Origin: an uncultured Clostridia bacterium
GTDB lineage: Bacteria > Bacillota > Clostridia > TANB77 > CAG-465
Reading direction: 5' to 3'
Assembly (NCBI GenBank): GCA_944387375.1
Contig: CALXEQ010000002.1
Location: 1-64,000, forward strand
Length of the DNA: 64,000 nt
Under the pieces are notes generated by a model, which made no database searches, had not been told where the DNA came from, and saw only the letters and a list, made by a program, of their open reading frames with translations. Shown here in pieces: positions 37,240 through 45,610 of the stretch; position 1 is the stretch's first letter, and the number at the start of each line of letters is the position of its first letter. The translations under genes and the position numbers were made by a program.

Positions 37240-37883
37240 TTAAAAAATACAAAAAGCAAACAAAAAAACAAAGTGAAGAAATAATTAAAATATTAATAAA
37301 TGAATATAAAGATGCTAAATGTGGACTAGATTATACTACTCCTTTTTCTCTTGTTGTAGCCTTAATTCTTGCTGCTCAATGTACAGACAAAAGAGTAAAT
37401 GAAATAACTCCTATTTTCTTTAGCAAATTTAAAACAATTGAAGATGTAAAAAATTCTAATATAAATGATGTAATTAATATTATTAGACCATGTGGATTTT
37501 TTAAAAATAAAGCTCATTCAATTATTGAAAGTGCAAGAATTATTTGTGACGATTTTAATGGTATTGTACCAGATACTATGGATGAATTAACTAAATTATG
37601 TGGAATTGGTAGAAAATCTGCAAATATAATATTGCAGGAATGCTTTGGTAAAGTAGTTGGAATCGCTGTTGATACACACGTTACTAGAATATCTAGGAAA
37701 ATTGGATTTTCAAATGGAAAAAGTCAATTAGAAATTGAGAACGAACTTTTGAAACGTTTTGATAAAAAATACTGGGGAAAAATAAACCATGTACTTGTAC
37801 TTCATGGAAGAGCAGTATGTATTGCAAATAGACCAAAATGTGATATATGCCCAATAAATAATTTATGCAATAAGAACGACTAA
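37236..37883 (+). CDS. nth: Endonuclease III
   Basis: A 215-residue base-excision repair glycosylase/AP lyase that removes oxidised pyrimidines. The helix-hairpin-helix is LCGIGRKSAN with the catalytic Lys; the catalytic Asp is in VDTHVTR. The [4Fe-4S] loop C-x6-C-x2-C-x5-C (CIANRPKCDICPINNLC) is intact. The first codon is GTG at 37236 with a weak GGGTGA site; the ATG two bases earlier is in another frame and meets TGA at once. Confidence 0.97.
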   Translation: MIKKYKKQTKKQSEEIIKILINEYKDAKCGLDYTTPFSLVVALILAAQCTDKRVNEITPIFFSKFKTIEDVKNSNINDVINIIRPCGFFKNKAHSIIESARIICDDFNGIVPDTMDELTKLCGIGRKSANIILQECFGKVVGIAVDTHVTRISRKIGFSNGKSQLEIENELLKRFDKKYWGKINHVLVLHGRAVCIANRPKCDICPINNLCNKND

Positions 37884-37900
37884 TTGTCGTTCTTATTTTA
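37871..37900. terminator. Bidirectional terminator between nth and the HAD-like gene
   Basis: AAGAACGAC, short loop, GTCGTTCTT, then ATTTTA; both stop codons lie in or beside the stem. Confidence 0.78.
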
Positions 37901-38375
37901 TGTTTTCTTTTTTCTTTACATCTTCAATTACCTTTTTTAAATAATCCATTGGAGCATTTGAGGGTATATAATACAAATTATGAATTTTACTATTTATTTT
38001 AGACTTATACGGCTCTTGTTCTATTATAGGTAATTCATCTGTTAAAAGTCCAAGACTATAAAAATAATCATACTTTAACTCATCATCAAATATATAAAAA
38101 GATCTTGAAAAATCTAATATTTCATATTTTGAATATTCGAATTCTTTATATTTTACTTTACTATTTAACTCTTCTCCAGCTATTTTTTTAAACCCATTTA
38201 AACAAAATTTCTTGTTTGTACTAAACCAATATACATTCTTAAAATTATTTACTAAAAATCTTATAAATTCTACCATATCCTCACGTATACCAACACCTAT
38301 GCTATCATCACAAAAAGTATTTCTTATTAAAGTTCCATCAACATCTAAATAAATATCTTTATCCCTTTTATACAT
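37893..38375 (-). CDS. Small HAD-like hydrolase
   Basis: A 160-residue protein with the HAD nucleophile motif DVDGTL at residues 11-16 and a second motif candidate FSTNKK (about 52, Ser/Thr of motif II). FDDELKYDY at about 95-103 is the likely acidic motif IV. There is no cap domain, so it may act on a macromolecule or be a phosphatase of unknown substrate. Upstream are AGGAGG and a consensus promoter. Confidence 0.8.
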   Translation of the reverse strand: MYKRDKDIYLDVDGTLIRNTFCDDSIGVGIREDMVEFIRFLVNNFKNVYWFSTNKKFCLNGFKKIAGEELNSKVKYKEFEYSKYEILDFSRSFYIFDDELKYDYFYSLGLLTDELPIIEQEPYKSKINSKIHNLYYIPSNAPMDYLKKVIEDVKKKENIK

Positions 38376-38427
38376 ACTATCGCCTCCTAAAATTATTTGT
38401 TAGCTAACTAAAACGCTACAGTCGTAT

Positions 38428-38456
38428 ATTATACCATAAAATGTAGTAAGAGACAA
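38428..38456 (-). promoter_or_regulatory. Promoter of the HAD-like gene
   Basis: Minus strand TTGTCT (38451-38456), 17-bp spacer, TATAAT (38428-38433) with TGG extended -10. The 10-bp palindrome GTTAGCTAAC lies in the leader at 38399-38408. Confidence 0.6.
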
Positions 38457-38501
38457 AACAAAATTATAATAAATTTATTTTTTTTAATAATAACAATTAA
38501 T

Positions 38502-38535
38502 AAAAAATTAAGCCTATTATACTAAATAAGCTTAA
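38502..38535 (-). terminator. Terminator after the 251-residue membrane protein gene
   Basis: Minus strand TTAAGCTTATT, loop TAGTAT, AATAGGCTTAA (one G-U), then a U run. Confidence 0.78.
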
Positions 38536-38548
38536 CTTAAATAATTAT

Positions 38549-39304
38549 TTATTTTATTTCTGTTCCTCCCCACTCTACTACTGTAAAACCTTCTCTATTT
38601 ACTTGTGTTAATTCTTGCTCTTGTACTTCTACATATTTATCTAAGCCTTTCCATTCCATCATAACTCTTATCATTGTATCTGGTTTTGGACTAATTATTA
38701 ATGGCATATTCTCTTCTATTTCTTCTATTGTTTGAAATCTAAAGTAAACATATTCATTTTGTTGTAATTTTGGTAACCAATAAATAATAAATTCTTCTGC
38801 TTCTTTATCATTTAATCCAAGTATTGAAAGTTTTTCTTCTAAAAATTTAACTATATCTTCGTTTTTTACAACAAACCCATCTTTAAGTCCATCATATTCC
38901 TTTGTATTTTCACTTTCATAATATAATGAATAATATTCTCTTCCAGTTTTTTCATCAATTAAAGTTCCATCAGGATAAGCAATCATCTTCCATATATCAT
39001 TATATTCAGGATATATAGTTGTAAGTTTATCTTTATTTGCTAATTTAACTGTTACTTCAGTTTTTTCTTCTGGATATAAATATATTACAGGTTTATCTAT
39101 TGATGGTATGCCATATTTATTATATACATCATTTAATACATTATTATTTAATATATTTTCTTCAGGATTTTTAATCAACAAATTAATAAATATAATTGCT
39201 ATAAATAGTATAGTTACTATTAAAACTCCTAGCAATATTCTCCCCTTTATTTTATCTTCCTCCAATTTTGATTCATTTTTTTCATTGATTTCATTTTTCT
39301 CCAT
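38549..39304 (-). CDS. Conserved membrane-anchored protein of unknown function
   Basis: A 251-residue protein with a charged cytoplasmic N terminus (about 1-22), one membrane span (about 24-46) and an exported domain. The domain begins with the recognisable but uncharacterised pattern KPVIYLYPEEKTEVTVKL, then TIYPEYNDIWKMIAYPDGTL, and ends TQVNREGFTVVEWGG. I know of similar proteins in many bacteria but no assigned activity. ATG 39304 has AGAGGTG at six bases; the GTG at 39313 lies within that site. It lies downstream of tRNA-Leu, separated by a terminator. Confidence 0.83.
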   Translation of the reverse strand: MEKNEINEKNESKLEEDKIKGRILLGVLIVTILFIAIIFINLLIKNPEENILNNNVLNDVYNKYGIPSIDKPVIYLYPEEKTEVTVKLANKDKLTTIYPEYNDIWKMIAYPDGTLIDEKTGREYYSLYYESENTKEYDGLKDGFVVKNEDIVKFLEEKLSILGLNDKEAEEFIIYWLPKLQQNEYVYFRFQTIEEIEENMPLIISPKPDTMIRVMMEWKGLDKYVEVQEQELTQVNREGFTVVEWGGTEIK

Positions 39305-39323
39305 ACATTTCACCTCTAATTTT

Positions 39324-39352
39324 ATATTACCATTTTAACTAAAATTATTCAA
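39324..39352 (-). promoter_or_regulatory. Possible promoter of the 251-residue protein gene
   Basis: Minus strand TTGAAT (39347-39352), 17-bp spacer, TAATAT (39324-39329) with TGG extended -10, just past the tRNA terminator. Confidence 0.4.
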
Positions 39353-39404
39353 CAAAAAAAATAATCTCTATAAACTTGTTATTCCAAGTATTACAGAGAT
39401 TATC
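39353..39404 (-). terminator. Terminator after tRNA-Leu
   Basis: Minus strand ATAATCTCT pairs with AGAGATTAT around a long loop and is followed by seven U. Confidence 0.7.
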
Positions 39405-39409
39405 ATTTG

Positions 39410-39494
39410 TGGTGCGGGTAAAAGGACTTGAACCTTCACGCCTCGCGGCATCGGCTTCTAAGACCGACGTGTCTGCCAATTCCACCATACCCGC
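39410..39494 (-). tRNA. tRNA-Leu (TAG anticodon)
   Basis: The 85-base cloverleaf has acceptor GCGGGTA / TACCCGC, discriminator A and encoded CCA. The anticodon stem is TCGGT/GCCGA with loop CT-TAG-AA, a long variable arm (GCCGCGAGGC) typical of Leu, and T loop TTCAAGT. Confidence 0.97.
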
Positions 39495-39507
39495 AACTAC
39501 GCTTATT

Positions 39508-39536
39508 ATAATAACACACGTCACTATTTTTGTCAA
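39508..39536 (-). promoter_or_regulatory. Promoter of tRNA-Leu
   Basis: Minus strand TTGACA (39531-39536), 17-bp spacer, TATTAT (39508-39513) with TGT extended -10. Confidence 0.62.
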
Positions 39537-39588
39537 TACTTTTAGTAGAATTTAATAATAAATTTACATTATATTATAATTAATTTAA

Positions 39589-39617
39589 TTGACAAACTTT
39601 TGTTTGTTTGATATAAT
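39589..39617 (+). promoter_or_regulatory. Full-consensus promoter of rmuC
   Basis: TTGACA (39589-39594), 17-bp spacer, TATAAT (39612-39617). Confidence 0.75.
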
Positions 39618-39645
39618 TTTCTTTGTATAGAAATGAGGGAAATAT

Positions 39646-40947
39646 ATGAATTTAACAACAATTTTATGTGTCGTAATACTACTATTATTAATAGTAATAA
39701 TAGCACTACTTATAAACTTAAAAAACAAAAATAACAATTCTGATTCATTAAGACAAGAAATATCTACAATGCTTATGCATACACGTGAAGAACTTTTAAA
39801 TAATATAAGTACTAAAATATCTGAAAATGGAAACACACAACAACTTCAACTAGCAAATCTAACTAATATAAATGAACAAAAGTTAGAAAATACACGTAAA
39901 AATATGGAAGAAAAATTAGAACTAATTCGTAGAACAGTTGAGGATAGACTTCTTTATATGCAAAAAGATAATGCAGATAAACTTGAAAAAATGAGAGTAA
40001 CAGTTGATGAAAAGCTTCAAGGTACACTTGAACAAAGACTTGGAGAATCATTTAAAGTTGTAAATGATAGACTTGAATCTGTATATAAAGGTCTTGGAGA
40101 AATGCAATCTTTAGCACAAGGAGTTGGAGATTTAAAGAAAATATTTACAAATGTTAAAGCTCGTGGTACTTGGGGAGAAATTGAACTTGGAAATATATTA
40201 CAAGAATACTTAACACCAGATCAATATATTTGCAGTGCAAAAACAAAGCCAAATGCTACTGAATTTGTAGAATTTGCTATAAAACTTCCTGGAAAAACAG
40301 ATGGTCAAAATGTATTGCTTCCTGTTGATTCTAAATTTCCTGTTGAAGATTATAAAAGGCTTGTTGATGCTCAAGAAGCTGGCGATGTTGCTCAAATTAA
40401 TGACGCTAGAAAAAGTCTTGAAAATTCAATTAAACTTTTTGCAAAAGATATTCATGATAAATATATTGAAACACCATTTACAACAGATTTTGGTATAATG
40501 TTCTTGCCTACAGAAAGTCTATATTGTGAAGTAGTTAAAAACACAGTACTTGTTGAAGTATTAGCTCAAAAATTTAGAGTAATAGTATCTGGTCCTAATA
40601 CATTTGTTGCTCTTTTAAATAGTTTACAAATGGGATTTAGAACTTTAGCTATTGAAAAAAGATCAAGTGAAGTTTGGACACTTCTTGGTGGCGTAAAATC
40701 TGAATTTGAAAAATTTGGTGATCTATTAGATAAAACAAATAAAAAATTACAAGAAATTAGTAATACTATGGAAAGAGCTAGTGCTAAAACAAGAACTATA
40801 CAAAGAAAGTTAAAAAATGTTGAAGCTTTACCTGTAACTGACGAAGATGAATTTTATGGGAAAGATTTAATGGACGCTCTACCCTCTTCTGATGATACAT
40901 TTGAAAATGAAAATTATACTATAAATTCTGATGAAGATAAAGACTAG
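39646..40947 (+). CDS. rmuC: DNA recombination protein RmuC
   Basis: A 433-residue protein with an N-terminal membrane span (about 5-25), a long coiled coil (about 30-165) and the RmuC nuclease-like core. Core marks are ARGTWGEIELGNILQEYLTPDQY, LPVDSKFPVEDYKRL and FLPTESLYCEV, a PD-(D/E)XK-type fold. RmuC lowers inversion rates at short inverted repeats in E. coli; the mechanism is unsettled. The acidic C-terminal tail is typical. GAGGG lies before the ATG. Monocistronic. Confidence 0.96.
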   Translation: MNLTTILCVVILLLLIVIIALLINLKNKNNNSDSLRQEISTMLMHTREELLNNISTKISENGNTQQLQLANLTNINEQKLENTRKNMEEKLELIRRTVEDRLLYMQKDNADKLEKMRVTVDEKLQGTLEQRLGESFKVVNDRLESVYKGLGEMQSLAQGVGDLKKIFTNVKARGTWGEIELGNILQEYLTPDQYICSAKTKPNATEFVEFAIKLPGKTDGQNVLLPVDSKFPVEDYKRLVDAQEAGDVAQINDARKSLENSIKLFAKDIHDKYIETPFTTDFGIMFLPTESLYCEVVKNTVLVEVLAQKFRVIVSGPNTFVALLNSLQMGFRTLAIEKRSSEVWTLLGGVKSEFEKFGDLLDKTNKKLQEISNTMERASAKTRTIQRKLKNVEALPVTDEDEFYGKDLMDALPSSDDTFENENYTINSDEDKD

Positions 40948-40966
40948 ATTTTTCTAGTCTTTTATT
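40940..40966 (+). terminator. Terminator after rmuC
   Basis: AGACTAGA, loop of four, TCTAGTCT, followed by TTTTATTTATTT. Confidence 0.78.
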
Positions 40967-40969
40967 TAT

Positions 40970-40998
40970 TTGACAATTACTTCTTACTATGATAAAAT
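40970..40998 (+). promoter_or_regulatory. Promoter of the short glmU gene
   Basis: TTGACA (40970-40975), 17-bp spacer, TAAAAT (40993-40998). Confidence 0.68.
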
Positions 40999-41003
40999 GA
41001 TTT

Positions 41004-41030
41004 TGCTATATTTTAGGATAAAATATAGCA
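41004..41030 (+). promoter_or_regulatory. Perfect 12-bp stem-loop at the 5' end of the glmU transcript
   Basis: TGCTATATTTTA, loop GGA, TAAAATATAGCA. It begins at the predicted transcription start and ends five bases before AAGGAG. It may stabilise the mRNA 5' end or control access to the ribosome binding site. Confidence 0.55.
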
Positions 41031-41052
41031 TTATTAAGGAGAAGTGATATTA

Positions 41053-42117
41053 ATGAAAAAAATAAAAGCTATTATCTTAGCTGCAGGAAAAGGTACTAGA
41101 ATGAAGTCTAATTTACCTAAAGTACTTCATAAAGTATATGATAGATGTATAATAGATTATGTTTGTGATGCTTGTGAAAATGCAAATATTGATGATATCT
41201 ATGTGATTGTAGGGCATAAACACGAACAGGTTGAAGAACAGTTAAAATCAAGAGAAAATGTAAAATGTATTTACCAAAAAGAACAACTTGGTACAGGACA
41301 CGCTGTTATGCAAGCTAATGAATATATAGATGATGATGACTTAGTTCTAATTTTAAATGGCGATATGCCACTTATCTCACCTTATACAATAACATCATTT
41401 ATTTCATTTTTAGAATTAGGTAACTTTGATGGTGCATTAGTTTCAGCTGTTTTTGATAAGACACCTGCGTATGGAAGAATTATTAGAAACTCATATGGTA
41501 ATTTATCTAAAATTGTTGAACAAAAAGATTGTAATGAAGAAGAACTTGCAATAAAAGAAGTTAATATGGGACTTTATTGCTTTAAAGGTAAAAATTTAAA
41601 AGAAAGTTTTTCTAAATTAAATAATAATAATGCACAAAAAGAATACTATATAACTGATGTTCCATATTACATCATAAACAATGGTGGTAAAGTTGGTGTT
41701 TATGTTATTCAAAATTCAGATGAGGCACAAGGAGTAAATTCTAGAAATGACTTATCTATAGTAACAAAGACACTACTACATGATAATCGTATAAAACATA
41801 TGGATAATGGTGTTACTCTAATAGATCCAGACAATACTTATATATCTTTAGATGTAGAAATTGGAAAAGATACAATTATTTATCCTGGAACAAATATTCA
41901 AGGTGAAACAATAATTGGTGAAAACTGTACTATAGGGCCAAACTCTACTATTATTTCCTCTTCTATTGGAAATAATACAATAATTGAAACATCAAAAGTA
42001 GATAGAGCATCTATCGGAAATGATTGTAAAATTGGACCTTTTAATAATATTTTACCAAATACATACATAAAAGATAATACTAATATTCCATCTGTAAAAG
42101 AAATTAAAAATAACTAA
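41053..42117 (+). CDS. glmU: Short GlmU-type nucleotidyltransferase, acetyltransferase active site missing
   Basis: A 354-residue protein. Residues 1-225 are a complete GlmU uridyltransferase domain: IILAAGKGTRMKS (nucleotide loop), EQLGTGHAV, LNGDMPL (metal Asp) and NMGLYCF. Residues about 245-345 are the first turns of the left-handed beta helix (GVTLIDPDNTYI...TIGPNSTI...CKIGPFNNILP). The gene stops close to E. coli residue 340, before the acetyltransferase catalytic residues (K351, H363 and later), whereas full GlmU has about 456. It can be expected to make UDP-GlcNAc from GlcNAc-1-P but not to acetylate GlcN-1-P. ATG 41053 is chosen; the GTG at 41044 is too close to AAGGAG. A clean terminator follows, so the short form is not an obvious frameshift. 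Confidence 0.9.
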   Translation: MKKIKAIILAAGKGTRMKSNLPKVLHKVYDRCIIDYVCDACENANIDDIYVIVGHKHEQVEEQLKSRENVKCIYQKEQLGTGHAVMQANEYIDDDDLVLILNGDMPLISPYTITSFISFLELGNFDGALVSAVFDKTPAYGRIIRNSYGNLSKIVEQKDCNEEELAIKEVNMGLYCFKGKNLKESFSKLNNNNAQKEYYITDVPYYIINNGGKVGVYVIQNSDEAQGVNSRNDLSIVTKTLLHDNRIKHMDNGVTLIDPDNTYISLDVEIGKDTIIYPGTNIQGETIIGENCTIGPNSTIISSSIGNNTIIETSKVDRASIGNDCKIGPFNNILPNTYIKDNTNIPSVKEIKNN

Positions 42118-42125
42118 TAACTAAT

Positions 42126-42159
42126 AGCAAATTAAGATATATTCTTAATTTGCTTTTTT
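42126..42159 (+). terminator. Terminator after the short glmU gene
   Basis: AGCAAATTAAGA, loop of five, TCTTAATTTGCT, then six T. Confidence 0.9.
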
Positions 42160-42193
42160 ATTATCTTATTTATGTTTCTTTTTGTCAATAAGC

Positions 42194-42222
42194 TTGTATA
42201 TTTTACTCCTTTATTATAAAAT
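42194..42222 (+). promoter_or_regulatory. Promoter of the 560-residue hypothetical gene
   Basis: TTGTAT (42194-42199), 17-bp spacer, TAAAAT (42217-42222). Confidence 0.55.
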
Positions 42223-42247
42223 CATAATATAATCACTGGAGGTTTAT

Positions 42248-43930
42248 ATGAATTATTTAGAAAAATTTAAAGAAAAATGTAAATTAGATGATAAGTTTAT
42301 TGAAAAAATAAATTTCTTATTTGAAAAACTAGTAGATTTTGGATATTTAGATAATTTAAATATATCTAAACTTTCTAAAAAATTATATAATAACGTAGAT
42401 GCTGTTTTTCTAAGTTCAGACAAAACTCACGATTATAAAACAGGATATTATGATGCTATAAAAAAAGAATTATATATAAAAGATTCAAATGACTTAGAAT
42501 CAATGTTCTTACGTATAATCTATGCTATAACCACAACTCAAAAAGACGATAACACTTTTTATGTTGGATATTCAAAAACTTCTTTATCTAAATCTAGCTA
42601 TAAACAAGTACACACAAATTTTGGACTTAATAGAGCTGTTGTATCAAATCTTGTTTGTAGACTACTTTATACTGAACCTACAACTCTTAGTATTGTTCCA
42701 ACATATAGAACTTATACAAATGATTTTTTAGGAAATGGCATAACTACAGATAATAATATATATTTTTTAGAAGGACAAATTTTAAAGCAAATATGCTATA
42801 CTTTGAATATTGAAGAAGAGGATCTTTACTATCATTTATTTTTAAATCCTTCTACATATTTTAATAAAATATTAAAAAAGAATAAAGTACATGATCCTGA
42901 AAAATTATTAAAACTTTTTGATAAAGCAAGTAAAAATTATTCAAATTATAACAAACTACTCTATTATAATAAACTACTAGATGAAAACTTTATCTCTTCT
43001 AAAAAAACTTTACCCGATGAGAAAGTAAACGACCAAATTATCAAAGAAAAAGAAAATTTAATATACCAAATATCTAGAGAAATATATAAGATAAGGCCTG
43101 AATTAGAAGATGATGATAATGAAGATTTACAATTGAGTCTTTCTGAAACAATGAATCAATTAGAAGAAAAAATAATAAAAAACGTTGTAGATATACAAAA
43201 TACATTGGTAAAAACATTGTTAGACTCAGAAATTAAATATTCGCCTATTGAATTTACAATAAAGCAAAAGCAACTTTCAAAAATGTTAATATTTACAAAT
43301 AAAAAGTTAGAAGATAGTATTTTTAATACAATTTCATATAAAGTTTTAAATACATTTGAAAATAGCTCTTCAAATTTAATAGAAAAAATAAAATATAGTA
43401 TTGCTTCTGAAGTTCTTTCATCAGAAAAATATACTAAGATATATAATAAAATGGATTTTAATAGATTGGATGGACTTAATTTGCCCTATAATACTGAAAT
43501 AATAGCTTTATCTGTAGATGGAACATTCTTACAACTATTAAAAATAAAAGACCTTGATTTGTCTTTTAAAAAGCTTAAAGATAATACAGAAATAATTAAA
43601 ATAGATAATCTTAAATTTTTACTAAATAGTCCAATTTCTATTAAGAGTACACAAGATATTGAAAAAATATATACTTACTTAAAAAATAACAAATATAAAA
43701 GCTTAAATATTGAAAATACATTTATAACTAATATAAATAATACTACTTTAGTTATCGTAATATTAGATGAGACTTTTGAAATATATAAAATGGATATAAT
43801 AAATGATAAAGTAAAATGTAACACTCTTAAAATGTCTGAAAAATATGAAGTATTTAATACATCAAATATTTCTTATTCAGATAAAAAATATAAAAATCAA
43901 ACAACAAATAATCAAAAAGTTTTTGGATAG
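42248..43930 (+). CDS. Uncharacterised 560-residue cytoplasmic protein
   Basis: I do not recognise this protein. It has no signal peptide or membrane span. Residues 1-220 look globular (YKTGYYDAIKKELYIKDSNDLESMFLRIIYAITTTQKDD, then FGLNRAVVSNLVCRLLYTEPTTL). Residues about 260-400 are helical and charged, with an acidic stretch ELEDDDNEDLQ near 290. The last 150 residues again look globular with repeated short strands. There are almost no cysteines and no enzyme motif. GGAGG precedes the ATG; it is monocistronic with a strong terminator, so it is expressed on its own. Confidence 0.82.
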   Translation: MNYLEKFKEKCKLDDKFIEKINFLFEKLVDFGYLDNLNISKLSKKLYNNVDAVFLSSDKTHDYKTGYYDAIKKELYIKDSNDLESMFLRIIYAITTTQKDDNTFYVGYSKTSLSKSSYKQVHTNFGLNRAVVSNLVCRLLYTEPTTLSIVPTYRTYTNDFLGNGITTDNNIYFLEGQILKQICYTLNIEEEDLYYHLFLNPSTYFNKILKKNKVHDPEKLLKLFDKASKNYSNYNKLLYYNKLLDENFISSKKTLPDEKVNDQIIKEKENLIYQISREIYKIRPELEDDDNEDLQLSLSETMNQLEEKIIKNVVDIQNTLVKTLLDSEIKYSPIEFTIKQKQLSKMLIFTNKKLEDSIFNTISYKVLNTFENSSSNLIEKIKYSIASEVLSSEKYTKIYNKMDFNRLDGLNLPYNTEIIALSVDGTFLQLLKIKDLDLSFKKLKDNTEIIKIDNLKFLLNSPISIKSTQDIEKIYTYLKNNKYKSLNIENTFITNINNTTLVIVILDETFEIYKMDIINDKVKCNTLKMSEKYEVFNTSNISYSDKKYKNQTTNNQKVFG

Positions 43931-43932
43931 TA

Positions 43933-43960
43933 AAAAAGTTGAGGGATACCTCAACTTTTT
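43933..43960. terminator. Bidirectional terminator between convergent genes
   Basis: AAAAAGTTGAGG, loop GATA, CCTCAACTTTTT; it serves both the 560-residue gene and the rsgA operon. Confidence 0.9.
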
Positions 43961-44987
43961 ATTTACTTAATTCATTAACTATTCTAATATAGCTTTCATA
44001 TCTATTTTTATTAATCCTTCCTGCCTCTACTGCTTGTTTAATAGCACATGTATCAATAGGCTCCATAAAATGTAAACAATCTTTATACTTACATTTACCA
44101 TTATATTCTCTAAACTCATAAAAATATTCTTTTATTTCATCAATGTCAAATGATGAAACATCAAGACTTCTTATTCCAGGTGTATCTATAATAGAAGATT
44201 TTTCATCCCATACATAATATTTAGATGATGTAGTAGTATGACATCCTCTTTTACTTTTTTGACTTACCTCTCCTGTTTTTATACTATCTAAATTCATAAG
44301 TGCATTAGTCAAAGATGATTTTCCAACTCCACTATTTCCTACAAAAATTGCCTGTTTTCCTTTAAGAATTTTTTGCAATTCTTCTATTCCAACATTATTA
44401 TATGTAGACGTTTCTATAATCTTAATACCAATTTTTCTGTAAATTTCTAATATTTCTTCCTCTTCTTTACTTTTTTGCTCACATTTATTTAGACAAATTA
44501 CACTATCAATATTACTACTTTGTAAAATTAAAAGATATCTATCTATAAATTTAGCATGCAAAGGTGGCTCTTTAGCAGATACTACTATAACTGCTAAATC
44601 TACATTTGCTGCAATATTTTTTACGCTTGCACTTCCCTGCCTTGTACTATCTACTTTTATTCTAGATAAAAGTGATTTTCTTTTAATCAAATTTTTTATA
44701 ATATAATTGTTATTTTTATTTTCTAAAATCACTTTATCTCCAGGAAATAGAATCTTATTACAAATAGCATTTAAATCTTTTCTTAATTTTGCAACTATAA
44801 CTTCTCCATTATATAAAACATATGCATTATTATATTTAACTTCCATTACTATTGCATAATCCTGTTTACTATCTATAATAAAATTTTCGTCTATGTTTAT
44901 TTTTTCTAAAGACTTATTTTTAGCTTTATTCTTTTTTTCTTTACTCTTTTTGGTTTGAAAACTATCAAAACTATTATAGTGTGGCAA
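43959..44987 (-). CDS. rsgA: Ribosome small subunit-dependent GTPase RsgA
   Basis: A 342-residue circularly permuted GTPase that checks late 30S maturation. After a basic N-terminal extension of about 40 residues (KKSKEKKNKAKNKS) comes the OB fold, then the permuted G motifs: NKCE (G4), GNSGVGKSSL (G1), and DTPG (G3). The zinc site is CKYKDCLHFMEPIDTC. The likely start is TTG 44987, eight bases after GGAG; the GTG at 44996 lies within the ribosome binding site. Last gene of the asnS operon, 3 to 12 bases after the methyltransferase gene. Confidence 0.95.
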   Translation of the reverse strand: MPHYNSFDSFQTKKSKEKKNKAKNKSLEKINIDENFIIDSKQDYAIVMEVKYNNAYVLYNGEVIVAKLRKDLNAICNKILFPGDKVILENKNNNYIIKNLIKRKSLLSRIKVDSTRQGSASVKNIAANVDLAVIVVSAKEPPLHAKFIDRYLLILQSSNIDSVICLNKCEQKSKEEEEILEIYRKIGIKIIETSTYNNVGIEELQKILKGKQAIFVGNSGVGKSSLTNALMNLDSIKTGEVSQKSKRGCHTTTSSKYYVWDEKSSIIDTPGIRSLDVSSFDIDEIKEYFYEFREYNGKCKYKDCLHFMEPIDTCAIKQAVEAGRINKNRYESYIRIVNELSK

Positions 44988-44999
44988 ATACTTCACTCC

Positions 45000-45599
45000 T
45001 TATTTACTTTTTAATACACTTATTGCAAGACCATCTCCAACTTTTATTAAAGTAGAATCCAATCTTTTATCTTCTTTCATTTGAACTAAATATTCTCTTA
45101 GTCTATTAGTAGCAGTCCTATGTTTATGTTCATTATAGTCAGATAAAGTTCTACCTCTATATAACATATTATCTGCTATTATTATTCCACCTATCTTGCA
45201 TAATCTAATTGCTTCTTCTAAGAAAACTAAGTATTGACCTTTTGCAGCATCTATAAATACAACATCAAATTGTTCATTAATGTTTTTTAAATATTTAGTA
45301 GCATCTGCATTTATTACCTCTATTTTATCTTGCAAGCCCATTAAAGTAATATTTTGAATCGCCTTTTCATACATTTGCTCTTTAATTTCAATAGTTAATA
45401 CCTTAGCTCCTTCTCCTACCAAATATTTAGAAAAATTTATAGCTGAATACCCAACTGCAGTTCCTATTTCTAGGATTTTATTTGGCTTTTTTTCTTTTAA
45501 TATATTAGCTATATACTCTAATGAATCATCTTCTATTATAGGTACATGATTTTTTAAAGCTTCTTCTTTTATATTAAAAAGAATTTCTTCTTTTTCCAT
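45000..45599 (-). CDS. Class I SAM O-methyltransferase, YrrM/TrmR-like
   Basis: A 199-residue catechol-type O-methyltransferase. The SAM site is KILEIGTAVGYSAI, the acidic ribose loop VLTIEIKEQM, and FIDAAKGQY with GGIIIADNMLYRG the metal-binding catalytic region. The B. subtilis relative YrrM (TrmR) methylates 5-hydroxyuridine at tRNA position 34; with tRNA synthetase genes in the same operon that role is plausible but inferred. ATG 45599 has AGGAG eight bases upstream. Confidence 0.92.
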   Translation of the reverse strand: MEKEEILFNIKEEALKNHVPIIEDDSLEYIANILKEKKPNKILEIGTAVGYSAINFSKYLVGEGAKVLTIEIKEQMYEKAIQNITLMGLQDKIEVINADATKYLKNINEQFDVVFIDAAKGQYLVFLEEAIRLCKIGGIIIADNMLYRGRTLSDYNEHKHRTATNRLREYLVQMKEDKRLDSTLIKVGDGLAISVLKSK

Positions 45600-45610
45600 C
45601 AAAACATCTC

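Noticed and set aside
38399-38408. Palindrome GTTAGCTAAC as an operator
   Set aside because: Ten bases are short enough to arise by chance, and it lies in the leader with no second copy seen.
39345-39536. 63-codon minus-strand frame containing VELADTSVLEADAARREGSS
   Set aside because: It is the tRNA-Leu gene read as protein, a well-known false gene.
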